64,000 nt of DNA, from the NCBI RefSeq assembly GCF_040581485.1, contig NC_090130.1, positions 17,797,656 to 17,861,655 of the forward strand, in the 5' to 3' direction. Made by a program: the position numbers and the translations under genes. Below, in pieces: positions 45,740 to 57,539 of this stretch. How positions within the stretch are numbered: the first letter of the stretch is position 1; the number at the start of each line of letters is the position of its first letter. The DNA comes from Linepithema humile. Lineage: Eukaryota > Arthropoda > Insecta > Hymenoptera > Formicidae. The notes under the pieces are model-generated. The model was not told the origin of the DNA. It made no database searches and saw nothing but the letters and a program-made list of their open reading frames with translations.

Positions 45740-47158
45740 TTAAATCTTTTCGAATATAAGTGATACATACATTGAACACAAAACTTCCAAATCAGAACAC
45801 TTTTTTATATTTGAATTGGATAAATTCTTAAAGAAGTAATGTCTAGAATCTTCTCTTTCGTTTCTTACTACTGTTAGCGTATCGAATATATCCTGATAAG
45901 AAGTTATTAAATCAAAATGATAGCAGTCTAGAAGAACAAACTTGTTCGATTCGAATACATCTATCATTTCATTTATATCTATTGCGTATTCGTCTTGTGA
46001 TTCCGATGTCATTGTTGGTATGTATACTTTAAATATACTATTTCCTTCATAATCCTGAGATAGTACAATTTTTATATTTACATCGTCTATCATAAAATTT
46101 AATTCTTCCGTTGATCTTTTCTTCATCTCGTCTTTAACTTTTTCTCCGTCTATTGTTGTGATTACAATTTTCCCGTTGTCGTGCAATAATTCTCTAATTT
46201 TTTTTACTATTTCACTTTTTTTGTTTTTCTTCCAACTGTAATGTATTGCCATGTTCCAATCTATACCTATATATTTTCCAATCCCCGAAGAGTTAACTGT
46301 AAATATATAATCTTTGTCATTGAAGTATGTTTTAAACAAATATAATCTAAATAATGATGATTTTGACTTCTTGACGTGTTTATTGTATCTCGATCTACAT
46401 TCGTCAAGCGATAATTCACTTGGATCTGTTTCAGTCACAGAGTTAGCGTTTATGTAAAAATACCTTTGCATATCTCCTCCTCTTCCTATATCTATGGATA
46501 AATAATTATTATTTTTCCTATCATACTTGACACTTTTAACTTGAGGGGAAAACGAATTTAAAATAGCTTGTGTTTTAATAAAATTTGTTATAAAATTTAA
46601 TGATATTCTTTTTCTATTATTTTCTATAAAATATTTAGTTTTATCTATATTTAAATATTCATTTGAGGTAACAGCCAAGTTATAAATTTTATTTAAATCG
46701 AAATTCTTTCCGAGTTCTTTAAATGTTTCTATTGGAGGTACTTTATTTAAAGTATGGATGTCTTCAGATTTAGTTATAACTTCATAACTATTTCCATAAT
46801 AACTGTGATAAAAGAAGTTATTGGTTTTTATGCATCTAGGTATTACAAGTTTGTTGTACGCAAGTGAATATTCATAAATTAAACAGTAAGGAGTTACATA
46901 AAATTTAGGATTTAACGATTTTGTATTTTGTATTACAACGAATGATAATATTTCATCAAAATAGAAACTTTCGTTGTTTTTTATATTTATCCTCTTAAAT
47001 ACTTCATCTCCTGTAGACGAAAACTTTATCAAGTCTATTTCTATATATATACCATCTGACATAAGTATTAAGTTTGGTTTTATGCATGCTAATACATCTA
47101 TTGTATTGTCGAGTTTGAATTTCTCATCTACAGGTTCGTTGTTGTTGTCCTTGTCCAT
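45740..47158 (-). pseudogene. Capping enzyme large subunit, C-terminal part (GTase motif V and N7-methyltransferase)
   Basis: 472 codons. Near the start is KFKLDNTID, matching guanylyltransferase motif V, followed by the OB-fold region. The methyltransferase core begins near LSIDIGRGGDMQRY (SAM-binding motif I) and continues through the GKYIGIDWN and DNGKIVITTIDG segments to the end. This is the C-terminal portion of the poxvirus D1-type enzyme, which needs upstream triphosphatase and guanylyltransferase domains. Those are not upstream on this strand; part of them lies in the opposite orientation at 47159-47795. The present ATG is therefore probably fortuitous. Confidence 0.85.
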
Positions 47159-47795
47159 AATTATAATTCCGTCTGTAACAAATTATACTAGAATTCCTAA
47201 TAATACTTCATGGTACATAGAATTAGAGTATATTGGAAATGTAAAACATTTTGATAAAGACTTATTTAGGAAAAATCTAATAGATTGTTTTTCTCTAATT
47301 TATGGGGTTTCTAATATTTTTAACATTTCAATTTTAAAAAATAGAATGCCTAATATTTTGAAGACTAATTTCATTACGTTTAAAAATCTGCTTCAGAAAA
47401 ATGAAACTAATATTTTGATAACAACAAAAGTAGACGGAGAGAAAGTAGAATTTAAAGTTAAAAACGGTATATGTTACATGATACTAAATAATATAATATA
47501 TACATTGAAGACTAACATTAACAAAGACATAAAATTAGTTGGTGTCGGAGAATATGTAAAAGTAGAAAACAAAAAGGTGATATACCCGTTTTACATACAC
47601 TCTATTAATAATAAAATTATGAGGAATAGACAAAAATCATTACTATTATTTAAAGAGTTGATAAAAGATAATAGCTATAAAATTTCAAGTACAAAAGATA
47701 ATAACGAATTAAAAGTAAGCAGAGATTCTTACGAATATAAACAATCTGATTTGCTTGATATCGATATAATACACAAGGACGTGTATGGACCTTAA
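47159..47795 (+). pseudogene. Capping enzyme large subunit, middle part, inverted (GTase domain fragment)
   Basis: The plus-strand frame entering at 47159 encodes the end of the triphosphatase region and the guanylyltransferase nucleotidyl-transfer site: TTKVDGEKVEF, with the KxDG lysine that takes GMP, and GVGEYVKVENKK (motif III). It ends before motif V, which is at the start of the minus-strand piece. The two pieces therefore meet head to head at 47158/47159, as expected from an inversion with one breakpoint inside the gene. The N-terminal triphosphatase half is absent. Upstream plus-strand open frame (from 46974) is only antisense of the other piece. Confidence 0.82.
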
Positions 47796-47805
47796 TGTAC
47801 CAATT

Positions 47806-47917
47806 ATACAATGTACCTAAGGACAAAGTTAATTGGGAATCAATATCTATGTTTAAATTATCAGAAGATTTTATCAGAGAGTTCGAGGACAGAGTGGATT
47901 GGAACCTTATATCTAAA
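47806..47917 (+). pseudogene. Trp-repeat family fragment
   Basis: One and a half repeats (KLSEDFIREFEDRVDWNLISK) between filler sequences. No start and no remainder of the gene. A rearrangement product. Confidence 0.75.
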
Positions 47918-47985
47918 CGTCATACCTAATGTACCAATGATGATACGTAAAGTATATATGTACCTAATCGTATTTTCATTTATCA
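47918..47985. repeat. Breakpoint filler shared with 33.2 kb
   Basis: Contains CATACCTAATGTACCAAT and TACCTAATCGTA, the same two short blocks found at 33,234-33,296 but in a different order and spacing. Again it joins a cut-off Trp-repeat to the cut-off 3' end of a minus-strand gene. Confidence 0.6.
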
Positions 47986-48289
47986 CTACACTCTTACTTT
48001 CTAAATTACATACAAAGTTATAATAATTCTCTTTTTCATCAGTATTTGACTTAACATTAATGTGAAATGTCTTGTGTAATGTGTTTCCTCCAATATTATT
48101 TGCAGATACTCCAGTATAAGATGTCTTTATAATTTTAAGATTGTTAGAGAATAATTCTTCTATTCTTTCTATTAAAAAAGACTTGCCAGTACCAGCCATT
48201 CCGTGTATAAATAAAAGCAAAGTTTCATCTTTATCTAGTTTATATTTAATATAATCAACAACTTTTTGTTGATCTTTGTTATACTCCAT
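47986..48289 (-). pseudogene. PIF1-like SF1 helicase, N-terminal fragment
   Basis: About 100 residues: a leading KDQQKVVDYI, Walker A in HGMAGTGKSFLI, then TSYTGVSANNIGGNTLHKTF, the Ia-region signature of PIF1/RRM3 helicases. The frame then runs into filler sequence near 47,985, so motifs II-VI are missing. PIF1-type helicases are not among the standard core genes of vertebrate poxviruses. The start ATG is 48289. Confidence 0.75.
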
Positions 48290-48397
48290 TAGAGATTTTT
48301 ATTTTCATTATATATTTTCATTTATTCAATCACTTCGATACAATCTTTAGTATATCTTAGTTTTTTCACTTTCTTAATAAAAACATTAAGAGATTTT

Positions 48398-50020
48398 TTA
48401 ACCAATTTCAATGGAAAGATTTTCGTCGAAATCTTTCCATTTTACCTCAACAGAACAATTGAGTATATTTTTTTCCTTATTAAAGTCTAACGACGAAGGT
48501 TGATTCAGAAGAATATTTGCTATATTAAAGTTAGCGTTTCCAATACACGGATACTTATATTTTTCTAAAAAGTAATAGTTTCTGAAATGATTATAACCAA
48601 AATAAGGTAAATAGAAATTATATTTATTGTTTTCTATTATTCTTTCTGAAGGTCCAGCCTTTACTGTTGTATCTTTTTCAAAACCTATGTTCTTTGATAC
48701 AAAATCTAATCCAAATATATATGGCTCGTATATTAAAACATCGTATTTTTTTGATTTGTAACTTCTTAGATCTTTACCTGCTGTATTATACGTGTGATCC
48801 CATAAATCTACTGGAATACTAACATCTTCTATATTTAATTCATCGATTATCTCTAGAGGAATTATTCTATTTTCTTCCTTAATATAATCACCTAATATAT
48901 ATTTAAATTTCTTTGAAATGTTATAATTGTCCGATCTTCCTCCTCTATTAAATTCAAGTACATTAGTATGAAACCATATTTTATTATTTTTTGGGACATT
49001 TTTTATAATTATTTTACAGTAATTTAGGTTATCAAATTTATAACTAGTGTTGTTTTCAATATTAACAAAAACGGAACCTCCCGGATATTCAGCTTTGAAA
49101 TTTTCAAAACTCTCAGATATTCTAATTAAGTCCGGAAAAATTCTATTCCTAAAAGAAATTATATAATCCTTTTCTGTAGCATTATAGCCTGGATGAGATA
49201 TAAAATACATATTATTGAATTGTGATGTCTTACAAAACCATCCTATTTCAGTAATTTTTTTGAATGTATTTGTAAAGAATTCTTCTTTAGGATTCACAGA
49301 ATAATATTCGTCTCTTATATGGGAAAAGTTGTTTTCCTCTATATACTTATCTTCAATTTGATATGAAGATTGAATATTGTAGACTCTGACTAACAGTTTA
49401 ACTTCTGGAATAATTTTTTCAATCAGAGAAAGTGACTCGCTAGCAAATTCTCTATCATAACTTATTATATCTGTCAATTGACCAATTTCAACTACAAACT
49501 CTACTCTGTTGTTCTTTGGAATTCTTAGTATCGAATGAGGAGGAGATTTATCGAATTGCGTGAATATAGGTATAAATAAGTCTAATTGGTTAAATATTGT
49601 ATAATCTAAATGTTTACCTTTTTTGTAATTGCAGTAATCCTCTCTGTGTCCTACTATAGTATCGTCCTTATATACATTTGGAGAAAAATAAGAACTAAAT
49701 ATATCGAATCCACTCAATTTTAATATAGATTTTCCATTGATATTGATTTCAAAAGACTTTATAAGTTTTAACCCAGGATAATCCGTATATCTTATTGATC
49801 CCTTGCCTTTTATCTCTGGTATCTTTATACCTACACAAGGAAAGTCTATACCATCCAATCTCGAATCTATTATATTGAAATGGTATCTACATCCTCTTAT
49901 ATAAGATTGTGATAGATTTACTATTTGAGGACAATTAATTGGTAAATCTTTTATAGGAATTCTGTATATATCATTATTCTTATTATCAACTACAATGTTT
50001 TTAATAAGTATATCTTTCAT
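48398..50020 (-). CDS. D13-type virion scaffold (rifampicin-target) protein
   Basis: 540 residues from the ATG at 50020; vaccinia D13 is 551. The protein forms the trimeric double-jelly-roll lattice that shapes immature virion membranes. Conserved-looking features include the PRIxxLP-type N-terminus (YRIPIKDLPINCPQIV), a CRYHFNIIDSRLDG segment and the C-terminal PYFGYNHFRNYYF region. The frame is open a further 15 codons to an ATG at 50065, but that ATG lies in the transposon terminus, so the internal ATG (in GATAAAATG) is preferred. Intact over its full length. Confidence 0.85.
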   Translation of the reverse strand: MKDILIKNIVVDNKNNDIYRIPIKDLPINCPQIVNLSQSYIRGCRYHFNIIDSRLDGIDFPCVGIKIPEIKGKGSIRYTDYPGLKLIKSFEININGKSILKLSGFDIFSSYFSPNVYKDDTIVGHREDYCNYKKGKHLDYTIFNQLDLFIPIFTQFDKSPPHSILRIPKNNRVEFVVEIGQLTDIISYDREFASESLSLIEKIIPEVKLLVRVYNIQSSYQIEDKYIEENNFSHIRDEYYSVNPKEEFFTNTFKKITEIGWFCKTSQFNNMYFISHPGYNATEKDYIISFRNRIFPDLIRISESFENFKAEYPGGSVFVNIENNTSYKFDNLNYCKIIIKNVPKNNKIWFHTNVLEFNRGGRSDNYNISKKFKYILGDYIKEENRIIPLEIIDELNIEDVSIPVDLWDHTYNTAGKDLRSYKSKKYDVLIYEPYIFGLDFVSKNIGFEKDTTVKAGPSERIIENNKYNFYLPYFGYNHFRNYYFLEKYKYPCIGNANFNIANILLNQPSSLDFNKEKNILNCSVEVKWKDFDENLSIEIG

Positions 50021-50084
50021 TTTATCTTTTTTATTAAGAGATAAAATTTTGAAATAATATCCCATGTGGGAATTTCATACATCA

Positions 50085-50760
50085 GACTAGTATTAGATAC
50101 TGGCGAGATACAGATCCAGTACCGAAAAACGGGTTTTACATTTCGGTACTGAAATAGTACAAAACCAGTATTAAAATAACAATGGTTTAGTACTAACCCA
50201 TTATCTAAATCGGTATTGAATAATGGTACTGAAATGGTATACTGCCGGTAAATTTACGGTACTGTATCTGTACAAAAATTAATAAAAGAAAATGTCAAAT
50301 GTCAAGTACCGAGACGGTATACTGTCGGTAAATTCAAGGTACTGTGCCCGTACTGAAATTGGCAAAAGGAGAGCGTTGAATGCCAGTACCGAAATTGTAC
50401 ATTGCCGGTGGTTTTTTTTTGTACTATACCTGTACAAAAATTAGTAAAAGAAATGTCAAATTACAGTACCGAAACGGTATACTGCCGGTAAATTCAAGGT
50501 ACTGTGCCCGTACTGGAATTGGCAAAAGAAGAGCGTTGAATGCCAGTACCGAAATGGTATATTGCCGGTGGATTTTTTTGTACTATACCTGTACAAAAAT
50601 TAGTAAAAGAAATGTCAAATTACAGTACCGAAACGGTATACTGCCGGTAAATTCAAGGTACTGTGCCCGTACTGGAATTGGCAAAAGAAGAGCGTTAAAT
50701 GCCAGTACCGAAATGGTACAATGCCGGTAAATTTTTTAGCACTAAAATTGGCAAAAGATG
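50085..50760. repeat. Left subterminal repeat array (GTACYG-rich)
   Basis: Units of ~160 bp (two nearly perfect copies at about 50,410-50,730) built from shorter motifs such as CAGTACCGAAA and GTACTGTGCCCGTACTG. The open frame across it is a by-product of the repeat. Confidence 0.85.
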
Positions 50761-50828
50761 AACATCGAATACTTAGTATACATCATAGGAGGCAGTGTTA
50801 AAAAGTATAACCGTTGTATATTTTAATG

Positions 50829-50858
50829 TGACAGAAAGTAAAACTATATTCTAGTCCA
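50829..50858 (+). promoter_or_regulatory. Upstream box shared by the two transposon genes (copy 1)
   Basis: AAGTAAAACTATATT plus TAGTCCA, about 220 bp before the transposase ATG. Repeated at 57,540-57,570 before the second gene. Likely a duplicated promoter element. Confidence 0.5.
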
Positions 50859-51081
50859 TTGCGTTATTAACAAAACGGATAAACTTAGATAAACTTAATA
50901 ATTGGCCGAGAAACGGAGTAATAACAGTTATTGTGAGTGATAACTCTATTATTTATCATTTTTACTAGTTGTCAAATTCTCTCTTTTTTTTATATTATGG
51001 AAAATAATTTTTTAATTGCAATTTTATCAATTTTATAACTCATAGTTACAGCTATATCCAGTGGTAAAAATTTAATAGAAA

Positions 51082-53460
51082 ATGCTGAAAAGGAAGTACT
51101 TTTATACCAAAAAATATCGAGATTTAAAGAAACTAAAGACTATATCATCATCATCGTTATCGTCATCATCGGATGATAATGAAATATATGAAAACGAGAA
51201 TCAAAAAAATCAGTTACAATCTGACAATGTTTGGGTGACCGAAAGTGAAGTTGAAAAACAACGTGCACAAATTTTGCCTTCTTCTTCAGCATTATCTCAT
51301 GATAATAGAAATACCAAGTAATTGCACACATATTTATAATTTAAAATATTTTACATATTTGATGATAAAATTATCTGTTCATCATTATTTGATGATGATA
51401 TTGAAATTATCTGTTAATACAATTTATACTTTTTAACAACGTAATGATTAATTTTGATGAAATTTTTGGATTTATTATTTAAAAAATAAATAAATAATAA
51501 TAAATAAATAAACAAATAATAATAATAAATAATCTTTTTGAATATTAAATATATTTTTCTAATTAAATAAGTATAATCTTCAATTCTTTAGCATCTTTGA
51601 TAATGAAATTACATCATCTTCATCAAGTGAAGAATTATGTCACGACAACGAAGTCGAAGAACAATTAGAAAAATTAGATCAAAATATTTCTTTTAAACAA
51701 AAGATACTTGATTGGTCTGTTAAAAATGTTGCATGTCTCAATAACAAAATGTTATCTGAGTTATTATGTATTTTGAAAACTGAACATGACGAATTTCCAA
51801 AAACAGCTGCAACATTTCTGCAAACTAAAAATTCCAGAAATGTTGTTAAATTTATGTTAAGTGCTAATGGATCGTTTGGTACTTACATTTATTTTGGTTT
51901 AGAAAAAGCTCTTAAATTGATGATAAATCCTAAAGTATATGTAAAAGATGTAATTGAAATTTTTGTTAACATCGACGGTGTACAAATTTATAAAAATTTA
52001 AAACAACAATTTTGGCCTATATTGATTATGTTACATGATAAGAAATACATTGTCAAACCGCAAGTTGTTGCTATATATCACGGTGAATCTAAACCAAAAT
52101 CACCAACGGAGTTTTTAAATGAATTTATAGAAGAACTATTAAGTTTAATGACCAATAAAATTAAATTGTCAGATAAAATATATAATATTAAAGTGTTAGG
52201 TTTTATATGTGATACACCGGCTAGGTCATTTATTAAATGTGTAAAATCTCACGTAGCATTTTATGCATGCGAACGTTGTACCGTAAAAGGCAAAACAGTT
52301 GGTAAAAATAAACGCATATATTCGAGAACTACTTGTGAAGAACGCAATGAACAATCATTCAAAGAACGTAGGCAGCCTCAGCATCATCTTGATAACGAAA
52401 TCTCTCCTTTATTAAAAATTCCAGGATTTGATCCAGTAAAATCAGTTGTTCTAGATTCAATGCACCTTTTATTTCTTGGTATTACAAAAACTTTATTAAA
52501 CAATATTGTATTCGGTGGTCCCAAGAATAGTGGTATTGGGCCACGAAATCGATTATTATTAAGCAATTTACTCCATGGTTTATCTGGTCAAATTCCCTCA
52601 GAATTCCAAAGAAAAACTTTTGATATTGGTAACTTAAAAAATTGGAAAGCGACACAATTTCGTTTCTTTCTGTTATACAGTGGTATATTAGTACTTCGTC
52701 ATGTTCTTCCAACTGATAAATATAAGCACTTTTCTCTTTTATATGTAGCATGTCGATTATTATGTAGTGATGATTTGGCAATATTAAACGCAGAAAATGC
52801 AAAAAAATTATTAATATTATTTTTTCGTTTGTTGCCTAAATTTTATGGTTCTCATATTCAAAGTATTAATTTTCATAATTTAATTCATATAGCAGATGAT
52901 GTAACTCATATAGGATGTTCATTGACATCATTTTCGGCATTTCCATTTGAAAATTTTTTGATGACTTTAAAAAAATTAGTTCGTACACCAAATAATCCTT
53001 TAAGTCAAGTTGCAAATCGTTTAAAAGAAATTAATTTAAATACTAATATAAAGATTGTTCAATCTATATCAGTTACAGATTATGTTAAAAAAAATCAATT
53101 TATTTAGGCAATCATATGACAAAAATAATATTTAAAAGTATAACATGGAATGAAATGATTATCACAAATACATCTCCTAATAACGTTGTACAACTAAAAA
53201 ATGGCAATATCATACAAATTAATAAAATTTATTCGTTAAAAAATGATGTTTTAAATCAAGAAAAGTTATCACTAAAAGGATCGTTATATTATGATACAAG
53301 AGATGTTTTTAACTATCCTTATAAATCATCTAATGTCGGTTTATGGCAAGTTAATTTAAGCAAATACCGTTGCGTTTTTCATGTTAAAGAAATTAAACAT
53401 AAATGCGTACTTTTAAACATTAAGAATATTACGTATTGTACAAAATTATTACACGCTTAA
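51082..53460 (+). pseudogene. Transposase of the CACTA/EnSpm-like element (C-terminal frame break)
   Basis: Exon 1 is 51082-51317: a basic start, then a Ser/Asp-rich stretch, donor GTAATT. Exon 2 starts at 51592 after TTTAG, in matching phase, and runs open to 53107. It contains DGVQIYKNLKQQFWPIL, CDTPARSFIKCVKSH with a CERC zinc-type pair, LDSMHLLFLGITKTL and HNLIHIADDVTHIG, all typical of the large insect/cnidarian transposase family often annotated as transposase-domain (EnSpm-type) proteins. The frame meets a stop at 53105-53107, and the conserved C-terminal module (SITWNEMIIT ... LWQVNLSKY) continues in another frame to 53460. So it carries one frame break, or another intron I did not resolve. 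Confidence 0.75.
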
Positions 53461-53690
53461 ATTTTTTTAGTTTGTAAATGTTTGTAAATATTTTAATAAA
53501 TGTACATAAATGTAATCAATATGTACATTTAATTTTTCATTACCGTATAAATAAATATTTCAATACATTTTGATTTCACTATCGATAGTTTCTGTATATG
53601 CATTTGTTTGTTGACTGCGGAACCTCGTTCTGGCATCATTGCTGTTATGTGTCAAAGCGTATAACTGTATATTTTTCTTGTATATTTTAT
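53461..53690. other. Transposon internal non-coding DNA
   Basis: AT-rich 3' flank of the transposase gene. No feature seen. Confidence 0.4.
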
Positions 53691-54173
53691 ATTTATTTAA
53701 AAATGATATTTATGTTTATATCTAGTTAATTCTTCTTAAGTATACTTTTTAAAATAATTGCATCTGTATCTAGTTATTTTTTTATATCTGTATCTAGTTA
53801 AATAAAAAAATTTTTCAAATTTAATCAAAATAAAAAAATATTACAAAATTTCGCAAAAAACTTGGCGCTGCTATAAAATAGCCTTCATTGCTCTATAATA
53901 TTTTAAGATGTATAATAATATTTTAATAGCCTTCATTGCTCTATAATATTTTAAGATGTATAATAATATTTTAAGGCTATTTTATAGCAGCGCCAAGTTT
54001 TTTGCGAAATTTTGTAATATTTTTTTATTTTGATTAAATTTGAAAAATTTTTTTATTTAACTAGATACAGATATAAAAAAAAATAACTAGATACAGATGC
54101 AATTATTTTAAAAAGTATACTTAAGAAGAATTAACTATAGATATAAACATAAATATCATTTTTAAATAAATAA
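53691..54173. mobile_element. Nested fold-back element (arms ~190-200 bp)
   Basis: The left arm (53691-~53890) and right arm (~53970-54173) are almost perfect reverse complements. The centre has two direct copies of a ~48-bp block starting AATAGCCTTCATTGCTC or a close variant. Non-coding. Confidence 0.85.
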
Positions 54174-54990
54174 TTAGATATACATGCAACTTTTTTTGAA
54201 AGGTTCTTTATTTAAACTTGGCGTCATTTTCTGATATCACCTCTTTTATAGACAGAATATGTAGCAAATTTTTATTTAAAATATACAAGTTTTTTTAAAA
54301 GTACAATTTTTTTATGAAGGTTTTTGTGAGAAAAACTTTTTTTTAATATAATATATTTTTGAAAGTACAGTTCTTTGAAAAGGTTTTTTATGAGGAAAAC
54401 TTTTTAAAAAAATAATTTTTTGGAAAGGTTTTTTTATGAGGAAAACTTTTTTTTAATATAACAAGGCGTGTACTTGGCGCCCTTTTTTTACCTTTTTTTA
54501 AAAAAAGGTTTTTTTGTGAGATATCATTTCTTTTTTTTAGTAAAAATAATTTTAATAAATATGATTCTTTTTTTTAGTAAAAATAATGGTAATAATATCC
54601 CACCATCACTCCCGTCATATTTTCAATACGACGATCCTCTTTTTGATTATAGAAATCTTAATTTATACAAACCTAATAATTTTTTTTTATATTTTACAAC
54701 ATGTTTTATAAGAAAATTATTAGTGATCATAAAAAGGGTATAAAAAACCATCTGTATTTCTAAGTTATTGCGTTTTTTTTCATATATAAAAACAGATTAC
54801 TTTTGATCAAATTTCTGTAAGAATGACAAAAACATCTTTAGCACCTCTAGGCCATTGTCTTTTTTTAATTAGCGTATCGTCAGCTTCAATCCAAGTGTTA
54901 GACATTTCTTCTCTATAAACATTACATACCTGCCGATTCCACCAATGTGCACAAAGTACACTTTCTGTCCACTAACTACAGAATACTAAC
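54174..54990. other. Transposon internal non-coding DNA
   Basis: AT-rich with repeated T-rich blocks of the form GGTTTTTTATGAGGAAAACTTTT. No gene is seen. Confidence 0.4.
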
Positions 54991-56876
54991 AAGGGAACGT
55001 TCACAAGTGTCCCCTCCCCGATTTGATTCTCCTTGAAATATGTTGTAAAACATACAATTTGAGGAGACACGTATTTTTTTATAGCGGCCCTAACTCAAAT
55101 TTAAGGGATCAAACACTTCTTTGAAAAAAAAACGGTTTTTTTCTTTGTGTGTAACTATCGCCAAAACCGTAGGAGATAAAAAAATATTTCAAATAGAAGT
55201 TGTATGGCTTGTAATGGACTTTATAACTGTGTAGTTAAATTTTCAAAAAATGAAATTTTTTTTAATTTACCCCCACCCCTTGTTATTATTTTTTCGAATT
55301 TCAAAATTTTTGTAATGACAAAAGTTGTAGCATTTTTTACGCTGAATTCAACCATATATGATTTTATTATGTTTCGAAATCACATCTTTCAAAAATGAGT
55401 CATCAATATCACATTATATGCGTCGCGCTGCATGACCGTTTATACCGCACTTGTGTTGTGCATAGTCGCAAAATAAATATAAAAATGACATGTTATTATA
55501 TATTTGAGAAAGAAAAGTTAACTAAAATTGTTGCTAAAGCATCTCTTTCACATTACACTCTTATAGATAATCGCTGCATTTCGTGCGCAGCGCGTTGTTA
55601 TATGCAAGTTAGCTATCAGCGCATATTACACTTTGAAGTTTTGCTTGCAGTGACCACGGGAAAATAATTTATGAAACGAAAACAGTGAATGAATTAATCT
55701 ATTCAACATATATCTACCCTGACTCTACCTTCTTGGCCCGACTTGACTGAGAATGAAATAAAATATAAAATTCTGTACAGTTTACTCTTTTTCAATAATT
55801 TTAATATACTGTGATTCTACATGCTATTACATTCCACTAAATTACTACGATTTTTTTAAACTATGGTATATAAAATGTATATTATAAGTATAATTATAAT
55901 ATATATAAATAAGCTTATATATATATATAAAAGCTTATTTATTGTATCAATATATTATAATTATACTTATAATATACATTTTATATTTCAAGATTTTATA
56001 TACCATAGTTTAAAAAAATCGTAATAATTTAATAGAATGTAATAGTATGTAGAATATATCGCAGTATATTAAAATTATTGAAAAAGAGTATGTACAGAAT
56101 TTTATTCATTGTCAGTCAAGTCGGGCCAAGAGAGTAGAGTCAGGGTGGATATATGTTGAATAGATTGATTCATTCACTGTTTTCGTTTCATAAATTATTT
56201 TCCTGTGGTCACTGCAAGCAAAACTTCAAAGTGTAATATGCGCTGATAGCTAACTTGTATATGACAACGCGCTGCATACGAAATGCAGCGATTATCTATA
56301 AGAGTGTAATGTGGAAGGGATGCTTTAGCAACAATTTTAGTTAACTTTTCTTCCTTAAATATGTGATAACATGTCATTTTTATATTTATTTAACGACTAT
56401 TGCGCAACACAAGTGCGGTATAAACAATGCGTCATGCAGCGCGACGCATATAATATGATACTGATGACTTATTTTTGAAAGATGCGATTTCGGAACATAA
56501 TAAAATCATATATGGTTGAATTCAGCGTAAAAAATGCTACAACTTTTGTCATTACAAAAATTTTGAAATTCGAAAAAATAATACCAAGGGGTAAGAGTAA
56601 ATTAAAAAAAATTACATTTTTTGAAAATCCAACTACACAGTTATAAAGCCCATTACAAGCCATACAACTTCTACTTGAAACATTTTTTTATATCTCCTAC
56701 GGTTTTGGCGATAGTTACACATAAAGAAAAAACTCGTTTTTTTCAAAAGGGTGTTTCACCCTTTAAATTTGAGTTAGGGCCACTATAAAAAAATACGTGT
56801 CTTCTCAAATTGTATGTTTTACAACATATTTCAAGGAGAATCAAATCGGGAGGGGACACTTGTGAACGTTCCCTTT
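54991..56876. mobile_element. Large nested fold-back element (~1.9 kb, arms ~930 bp)
   Basis: Begins AAGGGAACGTTCACAAGTG and ends with its inverse. The two halves mirror each other around about 55,925, where alternating AAGCTTATATAT sequence forms the turn. The arms differ at many scattered sites, so they have diverged since formation. The mirrored short frames have no recognisable product. Confidence 0.88.
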
Positions 56877-57539
56877 AAGAGTGTTGTCAGCATGTGTGTT
56901 GCTACACTTCTGCACTTCAAGACGAGAAAATTTTTTTTATAAAGAATACTATTATTTTGATATACACTATCTCTATTCGTCTCCACAACACGTTACATAT
57001 ACATTTTACGACCGATATTAATTATATCAATGTGATTAGTATCATCAAAGCTGCGAGCTGACAGGTCTGAGCGCCGCCATGTTGGAAAAGAACAGACATC
57101 TTTTAGAAAAAGAAAGGAAAGAAAAAAGACGCTCTTATGCGGGAATCGACATTTCACGGGATGTAGAAAAGGACAACCATGTCGCATTTTGATGCTTCTA
57201 GTTGACAAAGGAAAAACTTATATATTAGAGAAGGATGACGAACAGACGACGACGACGACGACCAAGACTTACATAGATTTCGGCATATTTCGACTTTGGC
57301 AAACTTTGGCAATTAATATATTTTTTTAGAAAGCATGTACAAAAAAAGTAAAGATACTTTTATTATGTAAATCGCATGTGCTCTATCGATTGAGCCTATT
57401 ATAAATTCGATCGGTCCACGCATTATTGAGATATGAAAATCTCGACTCCTATCAGCTCATGTGCTCGCGTAAAGATACACGGTCGGTCTTGCGCTGCGCG
57501 TGAACTTGGCGCGAGACACTACCGTGTCTCTTGATTTAC

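Noticed and set aside
46974..47158. Plus-strand extension upstream of the guanylyltransferase fragment
   Set aside because: It is antisense to the methyltransferase-half gene; homology begins only at the inversion junction.
47811..48023. Plus-strand open frame across the filler and helicase fragment
   Set aside because: It crosses a Trp-repeat remnant, the filler and antisense helicase sequence, so it is not a gene.
50380..50730. 116-codon open frame with an internal ~53-residue repeat
   Set aside because: It is a by-product of the ~160-bp subterminal transposon repeat; no start context or domain.
55204..56663. Pairs of similar short frames on opposite strands
   Set aside because: They are the two arms of the 1.9-kb inverted repeat; no domain.
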